Below are positions 1-6,698 of a DNA stretch of 7,855 nt, piece after piece. The translations under genes and the position numbers were made by a program. Positions within the stretch are counted from its first letter, which is position 1; each line of letters opens with the position of its first letter. The notes under the pieces were generated by a model. The model was not told where the DNA came from. It searched no databases and was given only the letters and a program-made list of their open reading frames with translations. The stretch comes from Desulfovibrio sp. (GTDB taxonomy: Bacteria; Desulfobacterota; Desulfovibrionia; Desulfovibrionales; Desulfovibrionaceae): positions 1-7,855 of the forward strand of contig JAISXC010000218.1 of the NCBI GenBank assembly GCA_031270875.1, given 5' to 3'.

Positions 1-1149
1 TCCATTGTGGATCTTTCCGCGCGGCACATACGGGACCGATTGTTGCCGGATAAAGGCATAGACGTGATGGATGAGGCGGGCGCCGCCGTGCGTCTCCGGC
101 AGATGAAAAAATTTCCGCAAAATGCGGACGGCGACAGACCCCCCGCAGCCGTCTCCCTGGCGGACGTTGAACGTGTTGTGGCCCGTATGGCGGGCATTCC
201 CCTGCGATCCGTGTCAGGCAAGGAGCGGGTGCGTCTGGCGGCACTGGAGAGAGATCTGAAGAATCTTGTCTTTGGGCAGGACGAGGCCATAGATCTCACC
301 GTACGCGCTATTCTGCGCTCCCGCGCGGGACTTGGCGAGGAGCGTCGTCCGGCGGGGAATTTCCTGTTTTACGGGCCGACGGGCGTGGGGAAAACGGAAG
401 TGGCCCGCAGTCTGGCGCGTCTTCTGGGTGTTGAGTTTTTGCGCTACGACATGAGCGAATATATGGAAAAGCACTCGGTGGCGAGGCTTATCGGCGCGCC
501 GCCCGGCTATGTCGGTTTCGGCGAGGGCGGGCTTTTGACGGAGGCCGTGCGCAAGGCCCCTCATTCCGTGGTGTTGCTGGACGAGCTGGAAAAGGCCCAT
601 CCGGATATTTTTAATGTGCTCCTGCAGGTTATGGACTATGCCACTCTTACGGACGCTTCCGGCCGGAAGACGGACTTTTCCCATGTTATTCTGATCATGA
701 CATCCAATGCCGGCGCTTTTGAAATGTCGAAAGCCAGCATAGGATTCGGGGAATCAGGCCCGGGGGATGCGGCGCGCAAGGCGCTGAGCGTTGTGGAAAA
801 TACTTTTTCGCCGGAATTCCGCAACCGGTTGGATGCGCTTGTGCCGTTCAAAAGCATCACTCGGGAGATGATGTTGCGCATTGTTGAAAAATTCCTCGGC
901 GAATTGCGCGGGAGGCTTGCGGGGCGCAAGGTGCGGTTGTCCGTGACGGGCAAGGCCAAAGAGAATCTGGCTTTGAGAGGATTTGACGCTGCCATGGGCG
1001 CGCGTCCTTTACGCCGTCTTCTGCGCGATGAACTGGAGGATCGTCTGGCCGGCGAGGTATTGTTCGGGGCATTGAGAAAAGGCGGAAAAGCCTCGCTGAC
1101 GTGGAGAGACAATAATTTTTCCCTGATTGCCTCTTCCGGACAATTCTGA
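1..1149 (+). CDS. clpA: ATP-dependent Clp protease ATP-binding subunit ClpA, C-terminal part (5' end outside window)
   Basis: ClpA is a hexameric AAA+ unfoldase that feeds substrates into the ClpP peptidase in the cytoplasm. The reading frame is open from base 1, so the gene begins upstream; the GTG at 7 is an internal Val, not a start. What remains is the end of AAA domain 1 (LPDKGIDVMDEAGA) and all of AAA domain 2. Visible motifs are Walker A GPTGVGKT (373-396), Walker B VVLLDE (568-585), sensor-1 Asn (706-708), the arginine-finger segment FSPEFRNRLD (805-834) and sensor-2 GARP (997-1008). An IGF tripeptide (739-747) sits where ClpA, ClpC and ClpX carry their ClpP-docking loop. The two AAA domains are joined by a short linker with no coiled-coil M-domain, which favours ClpA over ClpB or ClpC. 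The gene ends TGATGA, a tandem stop, 57 bases before nadK. A clpS neighbour, if present, would lie upstream and cannot be seen. Confidence 0.95.
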   Translation, partial: SIVDLSARHIRDRLLPDKGIDVMDEAGAAVRLRQMKKFPQNADGDRPPAAVSLADVERVVARMAGIPLRSVSGKERVRLAALERDLKNLVFGQDEAIDLTVRAILRSRAGLGEERRPAGNFLFYGPTGVGKTEVARSLARLLGVEFLRYDMSEYMEKHSVARLIGAPPGYVGFGEGGLLTEAVRKAPHSVVLLDELEKAHPDIFNVLLQVMDYATLTDASGRKTDFSHVILIMTSNAGAFEMSKASIGFGESGPGDAARKALSVVENTFSPEFRNRLDALVPFKSITREMMLRIVEKFLGELRGRLAGRKVRLSVTGKAKENLALRGFDAAMGARPLRRLLRDELEDRLAGEVLFGALRKGGKASLTWRDNNFSLIASSGQF

Positions 1150-1206
1150 TGATTCGCCGCGTGCCGGACATTTCGCGCCCCCGCAGGTTTATTCCGTAAT
1201 CACTGG

Positions 1207-2067
1207 ATGTCCAGGGCCATGACAAAAACTTCGCGCCGTGTACTTCTCGTTTGCAAAGCCGGTCATGAACGGGCCTTCTCCTGCGCCGGCGATTTGCTTT
1301 CGTGGCTGCGTTGCCGGGGGCATGCCGCCGAGATGATCGTTGCCGGTTCCGACAGCGAACTCTATTACGCGCCTGATTTGTTTTTGGTAATTGTGCTCGG
1401 CGGCGACGGAACCATGCTCAGTGTGGCACGGCGCCTGATCGGCCTGACCGTGCCTCTGCTGGGCGTCAATTTTGGCCGGGTCGGCTTTCTGACGGATGTT
1501 CAGCCTGAAAACTGCCGATCGCATATAAAAGCCTGCCTTGAAGGGAATGAGACTGTCCGCTCCCACATGGCTCTGCGGTGGTCTGTCGTGCGTTCGGGCA
1601 ACGCTGAGGCCGGCGGCGTGGCTGTAAACGATGTGGTGTTGAGCCATGGCGAGTTGGCGCGTCTGATAAGCGTGGACATTTCCGTCAACGGGCAGAGAGT
1701 GGGGGGATTTCGCGGCGACGGACTTGTTTTGTCCACGCCTCTGGGCAGTTCCGGGTACTGCGTTTCGGCCGGAGGCCCTTTGATCCAGCCTGATTTCGAC
1801 GCTTTTATTCTGACGCCGGTCTGTCCTTTTCTGCACACCGCGCCTCCTATTGTCTTTCACGGGAGCGCTGTTTTTGCCATACGCATACTGCGGGGTTCCA
1901 CGCAGTGTTGCATTACCGCGGACGGGCAGGAAGGACATGCCCTGCGGATCGGGGATCTGCTCCAGGTGGCCGGTTTGCCCGGCGCCGTGCGCCTGATGGG
2001 TAGGGAAACCTCTTTTCTGGAGCGCTTGCATTCGCGCGGCTTTATATCTCTGAATACCACGGCTTGA
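1207..2067 (+). CDS. nadK: NAD kinase (ATP/polyphosphate-NAD 2'-phosphotransferase)
   Basis: This cytoplasmic enzyme phosphorylates NAD to NADP. The 286-residue product is close to the usual bacterial length of about 290. Key motifs are in order: GGDGT at residues 65-69 (Asp67 is the equivalent of the catalytic aspartate), the NE/D motif as ND at 141-142, and GSSGY at 180-184 followed by SAGGP, matching GSTAY-SLSAGGP of E. coli. The segment after it reads HTAPPIV where many homologues have an Arg-Pro (RPLV/RPIV); this is a mild departure. The start is uncertain. ATG 1207 is the first in-frame ATG after the clpA stop, but neither it nor ATG 1219 has a well-placed Shine-Dalgarno; AGGG at 1213-1216 is only 2 bases from 1219. 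The 57-base gap after clpA, with no visible terminator, fits co-transcription. Confidence 0.93.
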   Translation: MSRAMTKTSRRVLLVCKAGHERAFSCAGDLLSWLRCRGHAAEMIVAGSDSELYYAPDLFLVIVLGGDGTMLSVARRLIGLTVPLLGVNFGRVGFLTDVQPENCRSHIKACLEGNETVRSHMALRWSVVRSGNAEAGGVAVNDVVLSHGELARLISVDISVNGQRVGGFRGDGLVLSTPLGSSGYCVSAGGPLIQPDFDAFILTPVCPFLHTAPPIVFHGSAVFAIRILRGSTQCCITADGQEGHALRIGDLLQVAGLPGAVRLMGRETSFLERLHSRGFISLNTTA

Positions 2068-2075
2068 CGACCGGC

Positions 2076-2105
2076 AAGGCCCGATGAAAAAAAATTTCAC
2101 CCCCC
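2076..2105 (+). other. Out-of-frame ATG with A8 and C6 runs at the start of the unidentified gene
   Basis: ATG 2084-2086 follows an AAGG (2076-2079) by four bases and is itself followed by eight A (2087-2094), then TTTCA and six C (2100-2105). From this ATG the frame closes after about 28 codons. The long downstream frame resumes at TTT 2095, that is, one base back. One extra A in the run, or a -1 ribosomal slip on A-AAA-AAT (2089-2095), would join MKK(K/N) to FHPPLRAADIRLGED and give a protein of about 313 residues. The alternatives are a one-base sequencing error, a natural frameshift mutation, or true initiation at TTG 2128. The runs and frames are seen directly; slippage is inference. Confidence 0.4.
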
Positions 2106-2127
2106 TCTCCGCGCGGCGGATATCCGT

Positions 2128-3024
2128 TTGGGCGAGGACGTGTATTTTGACGCCTGGCTCTACAGCATGATGATGGATAACAATCTGGCCTGGAAAATGA
2201 ATCCTGAATTTATCGCCAGCCCGGAACGGATGGCCTTTATGCTCCATCCGGAAGAGGCCCAGGCTTATCTGCCCTGCTCTGACGCCACGTTTGCCATGCT
2301 GCATACGGAACGTCTGAATCTTACCCGCGTTTCCGTCACGTTTTCCAGAGCCTGGAAGGAGGCGGACATTCTGCTTGGGACGAGCCATGAATTTACCAGG
2401 GACATCATATGCTACTGGCATGATGGGGGAGGTTTTCATGTTCGGCTTCGCGAACATGCGGACATAGCGCGTAAATTCAATGAAAACGACATAATAACGC
2501 AATCTGACGCCATTATTGAAAAAATGCGTAAAGCTCGTCTGAATTCACAATCCATAATGTTTTACAGTTGCATTATCGGCAGCATCCCTGGCCAGACGGC
2601 CACGGCAATTTCCCTGGCCCGCGTCTTTGTGGACAATTTGAGAAAAAAAATGGATAATACGTACATAATCAATCCTGCGGAGCATTTTGTGGAGGGGATG
2701 GACGGCGATGACCTCATGTTTATGTGGGAGCGGGTGCAGCGCAGCGGGTATATAGATATCTGGCGCTTCCAGACAATGGAGGACATTGAGGAAAGTTTCG
2801 CCTTGCTCAACTTGAGGGTTCCAACTTCATGGCAGGGGATGGATTCCACATACTCAACCGGATGCACCAAGGAAATGCGCATTGCGCTGGATGTGCAGGC
2901 GAAAAACCGCGAGATGCAGATCACAGGTCCTGAGCCGCGGCTTTTTGTCCGCCGCAGTGAATACGGAATAGGCAAGTATTTTGACGCCGCTTTCAGCCGC
3001 GGCGCATCCCGCAACAAAAATTAG
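2128..3024 (+). CDS. Unidentified conserved-looking protein; possible DUF4406/deoxyribosyltransferase-like fold in second half
   Basis: I do not recognise this protein. It is soluble-looking, about 298 residues, with no signal peptide or membrane segment. Residues 1-130 match nothing I know. From about residue 143 the sequence resembles DUF4406/nucleoside deoxyribosyltransferase-like proteins: a strand and glycine-rich turn (CIIGSIPG, 148-155), a helix, then a second strand ending in NPAE (182-185). Near the C-terminus STGCTKEMRIALD (Glu249) resembles their SKGAxxE segment. This is pattern inference, not a database match. The start is unclear. TTG 2128 has only a weak GGCGGA (2115-2120) before it. 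The frame is open back to the nadK stop without an ATG, and the upstream residues (PPLRAADIRLGED) read like real protein. The best ATG (2084) is out of frame across an A8 run. The gene lies between nadK and gatB on the same strand. Confidence 0.75.
   Translation: MGEDVYFDAWLYSMMMDNNLAWKMNPEFIASPERMAFMLHPEEAQAYLPCSDATFAMLHTERLNLTRVSVTFSRAWKEADILLGTSHEFTRDIICYWHDGGGFHVRLREHADIARKFNENDIITQSDAIIEKMRKARLNSQSIMFYSCIIGSIPGQTATAISLARVFVDNLRKKMDNTYIINPAEHFVEGMDGDDLMFMWERVQRSGYIDIWRFQTMEDIEESFALLNLRVPTSWQGMDSTYSTGCTKEMRIALDVQAKNREMQITGPEPRLFVRRSEYGIGKYFDAAFSRGASRNKN
2643..2650 (+). repeat. Second A8 homopolymer, inside the unidentified gene
   Basis: Eight consecutive A occur in the codons AGA AAA AAA ATG. 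This is the same run length as the one at the gene's start (2087-2094), so the gene has two slippage-prone sites. It lies in the predicted helix just before the NPAE strand, so a slip here would truncate the protein before its C-terminal motifs. Confidence 0.5.
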
Positions 3025-3090
3025 CGTCTGTATTCGGAAAACCCCGAAGACCACGACGGATGGCCCTGAACTTCGGCCGTTGTGGAGAGA

Positions 3091-3123
3091 TCCCGGGTAA
3101 CAGACCCCCCGGCGACGGGAGGA
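3091..3123 (+). promoter_or_regulatory. gatB Shine-Dalgarno with a small inverted repeat overlapping it
   Basis: A strong Shine-Dalgarno, GGGAGGA (3117-3123), sits nine bases before ATG 3133 and fixes the gatB start. TCCCG (3091-3095) is complementary to CGGGA (3116-3120), so a five-base-pair stem could cover the first half of that site. A competing inner stem, GGGT (3095-3098) with ACCC (3104-3107), is also possible. The Shine-Dalgarno is firm; any control by the stem is speculative, as the stem is short and its loop long. Confidence 0.55.
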
Positions 3124-3132
3124 CGGATAATT

Positions 3133-4566
3133 ATGGCCCGCTATGAAGCCGTTATCGGCCTGGAAGTGCATGTTCAGCTTGCCACGGCCTCCAAACTTTT
3201 TTGTTCATGTCCGACGGCATTCGGATGTCCGCCGAATACAAATGTTTGTGAGGTATGTCTGGGCATGCCCGGAGCATTGCCGACAATCAATCGCGAGGCC
3301 GTCCGTTACGCCGCGCTGGTGGGGCTTGCGACAGACTGCACGGTGAATCTCCGCTCGGTTTTTGCCCGTAAAAATTATTTTTATCCGGATCTCCCGGCAG
3401 GCTACCAGATCTCCCAGTATGATCTGCCAATCTGTGAACACGGATTTTTACGTATCCGGGGGGAGGGCGCAGAAAAAACCGTCGGCATTGCCCGCATCCA
3501 CTTGGAGAACGATGCGGGCAAAAATATACACGCCCAAAATGAAAATGTCAGTCATGTTGATCTGAATAGGGCCGGCACTCCTCTTGTGGAAATTGTTTCC
3601 GAACCTGACATGCGTTCTCCTGCCGAGGCGGCGGCGTATTTGAAAACGCTTTACGGCATTGTGACCTATTTGGGAGTATGCGACGGCAATATGGAGGAAG
3701 GCAGCTTTCGCTGCGATGCCAATGTTTCCCTGCGCACAGCGGGATCTTCTGTTCTGGGCACGCGGACGGAACTGAAGAACCTTAATTCCTTCAGGAACGT
3801 TCAGCGTGCCATAGAGTACGAAATAGCGCGCCAGCAGGATGTTCTTGACGACGGCGATATCGTGCGGCAGGAGACGCGCCTCTATGACGCGGTCATGAAT
3901 GTTACCCACGCCATGCGCGACAAAGAAGATGCTCATGACTACCGTTATTTTCCGGAGCCGGATCTTCTGCCCGTGGAAATAGCGGAGGAAGACCTTGCCG
4001 CATGGAAAGCCGGACTGCCGGAACTGCCCAAGGATCGGCTTGCCCGTTTCAGAAGCATGACCGGGCTACCGGAAACGGATATTGAAATACTGGTGCAGCA
4101 TACCGGCATAGCCGATTTTTTCGAAAAAGCCGCGGCCAGGTCCGAAGCGCGGAAGGTGGCCAACTACATGATCGGTCCTTTGTTGCGCGAGTGCCATGCG
4201 CGCGCTATCCCCATTGCCCCCTCATGCTGGGCTATGAAGCCGGAGGCGCTGGCGGAGCTTGTGCGACTTGTGGACAAGGGAATCATAAGCGCCAGGATCG
4301 CCAATGATATTTTCGGCGATCTTTTCAGCAGCGGTTGTATGCCGGAAACCTACATTGCGGAAAAAGGAATTGGGCAGATTTCCGACGCCGCCGCGCTGGA
4401 GGAAGTCGTGGACGCGGCCATAGCCGAAAATCCGGCCGAGGCGTCAGCCTTCAGGGGCGGCAAGACAAAATTGCTCAGTTTCTTTGTAGGGCAGGTCATG
4501 CGGGCTACAAAAGGCAAAGCCAATCCCTCTCTGGTCAATGAGCTTCTCAATAAAAAATTACGGTAA
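3133..4566 (+). CDS. gatB: Aspartyl/glutamyl-tRNA(Asn/Gln) amidotransferase subunit B
   Basis: GatB is the tRNA-binding and kinase subunit of GatCAB, which converts Glu-tRNA(Gln) and/or Asp-tRNA(Asn) to the amidated forms using ammonia supplied by GatA. The product is 477 residues, the normal family length. It opens with [15 protein letters not shown], then a cysteine cluster (Cys24, 26, 32, 39 and 42) of the kind proposed to hold zinc in many GatB. The family signature [16 protein letters not shown] starts at residue 144. [20 protein letters not shown] (about 268-280) and a C-terminal YqeY-like tail domain ending near [12 protein letters not shown] follow. ATG 3133 is chosen over in-frame codons further upstream because it has GGGAGGA nine bases before it and matches the family N-terminus. 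gatA and gatC are not adjacent, so the complex must be encoded at separate loci. No terminator is visible after the stop. Confidence 0.97.
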   Translation: MARYEAVIGLEVHVQLATASKLFCSCPTAFGCPPNTNVCEVCLGMPGALPTINREAVRYAALVGLATDCTVNLRSVFARKNYFYPDLPAGYQISQYDLPICEHGFLRIRGEGAEKTVGIARIHLENDAGKNIHAQNENVSHVDLNRAGTPLVEIVSEPDMRSPAEAAAYLKTLYGIVTYLGVCDGNMEEGSFRCDANVSLRTAGSSVLGTRTELKNLNSFRNVQRAIEYEIARQQDVLDDGDIVRQETRLYDAVMNVTHAMRDKEDAHDYRYFPEPDLLPVEIAEEDLAAWKAGLPELPKDRLARFRSMTGLPETDIEILVQHTGIADFFEKAAARSEARKVANYMIGPLLRECHARAIPIAPSCWAMKPEALAELVRLVDKGIISARIANDIFGDLFSSGCMPETYIAEKGIGQISDAAALEEVVDAAIAENPAEASAFRGGKTKLLSFFVGQVMRATKGKANPSLVNELLNKKLR

Positions 4567-4595
4567 CGATCAGCCATTGCATAATTTTTAAAATA

Positions 4596-4610
4596 TGGCA
4601 CAATCTTTGA
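4596..4610 (+). promoter_or_regulatory. Near-match to a sigma-54 (-24/-12) promoter upstream of rpoN
   Basis: TGGCACAATCTTTGA compares with the consensus TGGCACG-N4-TTGC. The -24 block TGGCAC is perfect, the spacing from GG to the -12 pair is the required ten bases, and TTG is present. The -12 pair reads GA instead of GC, and the G after TGGCAC is A. Transcription would begin near 4622, about 65 bases before the rpoN ATG. The imperfect -12 element weakens the call. A poor sigma-70-like pair (TTGCAT 4577-4582 and CACAAT 4599-4604) overlaps it and may be the real promoter or may be chance. Confidence 0.3.
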
Positions 4611-4655
4611 AGACAATCCCTAAAACTGGCTTCCGCCGCGAATACGATGTGCCGC

Positions 4656-4676
4656 TTGCGGGCGTCGTTGCCGCAA
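4656..4676 (+). promoter_or_regulatory. Inverted repeat in the rpoN leader, just before the start codon
   Basis: TTGCGG (4656-4661) and CCGCAA (4671-4676) are perfect complements separated by nine bases, giving a six-base-pair, GC-rich hairpin whose base is ten bases before ATG 4687. It occupies the place where a Shine-Dalgarno would be expected, and no purine-rich site is visible there. It could influence translation of rpoN. It is not a terminator, because there is no T run after it. Chance occurrence is possible. Confidence 0.3.
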
Positions 4677-4686
4677 CAAAATCAGT

Positions 4687-6117
4687 ATGGCACTGGAACT
4701 CCGTCAGCAACTGAAACTCAATCAGCAGCTTTTCATGACGCCGCAGCTGCAGCAGGCCATCAGGCTGCTGCAGCTTTCCCGGCTGGAGCTTCTGGAGACA
4801 GTGCAGCAGGAGCTCCAGGAAAACCCCTTTCTGGAAGAAGGCTCGACAGAAGACGGCATTGATGGTGAAACCGTCGATGATCTCCACCGTGACAGCGCGG
4901 ACGACGACGCTTATGACAGAGAATTGAACCGCAACGCCGACTGGGAGGACTACCTCGGCGAATTTGCGAGCACCCCCCGTCTTTCCCAGAGGCATGAGAC
5001 GGAACTTCCTGACGACATTGCCCCTCTTGAAGCCCGATATGCCGCAAAACCGACGCTGGAAAGCCATCTGCTTTGGCAACTGCGTCTTTCCGCCATGAAC
5101 GAGGCTCAGAAAGACATCGGCGAGGCGATTATAGGCAATCTTTCCTCTTCCGGATATTTGCAGGCCACCCTCAAAGAAATTGCCGAACTGGCATCCTCGA
5201 CGGTTGAGGAAGCGCACTGGGTGCTGGAGCGCGTTCAGCTGTTTGATCCGGTTGGCGTCGCAGCGCATGACGCGAAAGAATGTCTGCTGATCCAGATCAG
5301 AAATCTCGGCTATGACCGTGACCCTGTTCTCGTTGAACTTGTCCAATCCCATTTGGAGGATCTGGAAGCCAGGCGCTACAAGCCGCTTTTGCGGAAGTTC
5401 AGGATGGATTTCGAGGATTTGAAAGAGTACCTGAACATTATACAAAGCCTTGATCCCCTGCCGGGAGCGAGTTTTGGCAGCGGCGACCCCATGTATATAA
5501 GCCCTGATGTATACATTTACAAGATTGATGATGAATTTGTAATTCTGCTGAATGACGAAGATTTGCCGCAGTTGCACCTCTCCCCGCTGTGCGAGGTAAA
5601 AATCAACTATTCCTCGGAAAGGGAAAAGGAATACTGTAACGAAAAAATACGCGCTGCCTCGTGGCTGATTAAAAGTCTTCAACAAAGGCAACGCACGCTT
5701 TACAAAGTTATGGAGAGCATTGTCCGTCATCAGCGGGAATTTTTTGAAAATGGCGTCACAAAGCTTGTTCCGTTGATACTTAAAGACATTGCCGACGACA
5801 TTGACATGCACGAGTCCACAATCAGCCGCATAACCACAAACAAATATGTGGCGACGCCTCACGGCATGTTTGAATTGAAATTTTTCTTTAACAGCGGCCT
5901 TGAACTGGAAGACGGCAATCATGTCGCCTCCGAAAGCGTAAAGGCTCTGATAAAAAATTTTATTTCGGAAGAAAATCCCTGTACGCCCCTGAGCGACGAG
6001 CGGCTCGCCGATATGCTCAAGGAGGCTCTTCAGGTGAATATCGCCCGCCGTACCGTGGCGAAATACAGGACAGCGCTTGATATCCCGTCCTCGTCAAAAC
6101 GCAAGAAACATTTTTGA
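4687..6117 (+). CDS. rpoN: RNA polymerase sigma-54 factor RpoN
   Basis: RpoN directs RNA polymerase to -24/-12 promoters, which need an AAA+ enhancer-binding activator to open. The 476-residue product is full length. Region I (about residues 1-48, MALELRQQLKLNQQLFMTPQLQQAIRLLQL in outline) is the Gln/Leu-rich activator-responsive segment. An acidic linker follows (about 54-90, many Asp and Glu), then the core-binding region (about 100-330). The DNA-binding part has a helix-turn-helix with HESTISRITTNKY (376-388). The RpoN box is ARRTVAKYR (453-461), followed by Thr where the consensus has Glu. ATG 4687 is the only good start, because an in-frame TAA lies at 4621, but no clear Shine-Dalgarno precedes it. 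It is preceded by gatB rather than lptB, the common upstream neighbour in proteobacteria. It heads a likely operon with hpf, rapZ and the IIA gene. Confidence 0.97.
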   Translation: MALELRQQLKLNQQLFMTPQLQQAIRLLQLSRLELLETVQQELQENPFLEEGSTEDGIDGETVDDLHRDSADDDAYDRELNRNADWEDYLGEFASTPRLSQRHETELPDDIAPLEARYAAKPTLESHLLWQLRLSAMNEAQKDIGEAIIGNLSSSGYLQATLKEIAELASSTVEEAHWVLERVQLFDPVGVAAHDAKECLLIQIRNLGYDRDPVLVELVQSHLEDLEARRYKPLLRKFRMDFEDLKEYLNIIQSLDPLPGASFGSGDPMYISPDVYIYKIDDEFVILLNDEDLPQLHLSPLCEVKINYSSEREKEYCNEKIRAASWLIKSLQQRQRTLYKVMESIVRHQREFFENGVTKLVPLILKDIADDIDMHESTISRITTNKYVATPHGMFELKFFFNSGLELEDGNHVASESVKALIKNFISEENPCTPLSDERLADMLKEALQVNIARRTVAKYRTALDIPSSSKRKKHF

Positions 6118-6145
6118 AAAGCAGGAAATCTTTGAGGAGAACCTT

Positions 6146-6685
6146 ATGAACATTTCTTTTGCGTTTAAAAATTTCGAGCCGTCCGAACATCTCAAAAAAT
6201 ATGCCCGCCGCCGCATGGAAAAGGTGGAGCGTTTTTTTGGAAAATCCTCGGGTCTTGAAATGAGCGTCGTTCTCATAGTGGACAAATTCCGTCATCGCTG
6301 TGAAGTGACGGTTACCGGCGAGGGGCTGCACATCAACGCCTCAGAGCAGAGCAACGACATGTATGCGGCCATAGATTTGGTCTCCGACAAGGTGGAATCC
6401 CAAATCAAACGTCAGGTTTCGCGCGTCAAGGAACAGAGGCGCAAAACCGCCAGGGCCGACATTGACGTCTTTACCTGGAATCCTGACGCGCAGGCGGAAG
6501 AAGGAGCATCCGTCCAGGGCACTGACCGTTTTGCCTCCAAACCCATGCACGTGGACGAAGCCATCATGCAGCTTGATGCGATAGGCAGCGAATTTTTTGT
6601 TTTTTTCAACGCGGAAAGCAGCCGCGTCAATGTTGTCTACCGCAGGCGGGCGGGGGGATACGCCCTGATTGATCCTGTGCTGTAG
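6146..6685 (+). CDS. hpf: Ribosome hibernation promoting factor, long form
   Basis: HPF binds the 30S subunit at the mRNA/tRNA channel in slow-growing cells and silences ribosomes. The long form also pairs two 70S particles into 100S dimers. The 179-residue product has both parts: the N-terminal S30AE-type domain (about residues 1-100, with basic helix YARRRMEKVERFF and later KVESQIKRQVSRVKEQRRK) and, after a flexible linker, the C-terminal dimerisation domain (about 127-177, RFASKPMHVDEAIMQ ... FFVFFNAES ... VNVVYRRR). E. coli HPF lacks the second domain, so this is the type found in most other bacteria. ATG 6146 is selected by GAGGAG (6134-6139) with a six-base spacer; in-frame codons upstream lie inside rpoN. 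It follows rpoN by 28 bases, the standard arrangement. Confidence 0.96.
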   Translation: MNISFAFKNFEPSEHLKKYARRRMEKVERFFGKSSGLEMSVVLIVDKFRHRCEVTVTGEGLHINASEQSNDMYAAIDLVSDKVESQIKRQVSRVKEQRRKTARADIDVFTWNPDAQAEEGASVQGTDRFASKPMHVDEAIMQLDAIGSEFFVFFNAESSRVNVVYRRRAGGYALIDPVL

Positions 6686-6698
6686 ACGCCGCGGCTGT

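Noticed and set aside
7..9. GTG at 7 as the start of a 380-residue protein
   Set aside because: The frame is open to base 1, and the sequence aligns with the interior of ClpA, so this is a truncated gene and not a start.
1189..2502. A 437-codon open frame on the minus strand opposite nadK and the unidentified gene
   Set aside because: It has no recognisable motif, is rich in His, Arg and Gln as antisense frames of GC-biased genes tend to be, and lies opposite a clear nadK with all its motifs.
3033..3048. Hairpin TTCGG-6 bases-CCGAA just after the unidentified gene, considered as a terminator
   Set aside because: The stem is only five base pairs and no T run follows, so it does not fit an intrinsic terminator.
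3060..3146. A 28-codon open frame from ATG 3060 overlapping the gatB start, considered as a leader peptide
   Set aside because: There is no Shine-Dalgarno before it and no suggestive codon run; the composition is ordinary.
4588..5922. A 444-codon open frame on the minus strand opposite rpoN
   Set aside because: No domain is visible, and the opposite strand encodes an unmistakable full-length RpoN; the frame is a codon-bias shadow.
6077..6145. An in-frame extension of hpf into the end of rpoN
   Set aside because: ATG 6146 has an excellent GAGGAG at six bases and matches the family N-terminus; the upstream part is rpoN coding sequence in another frame.
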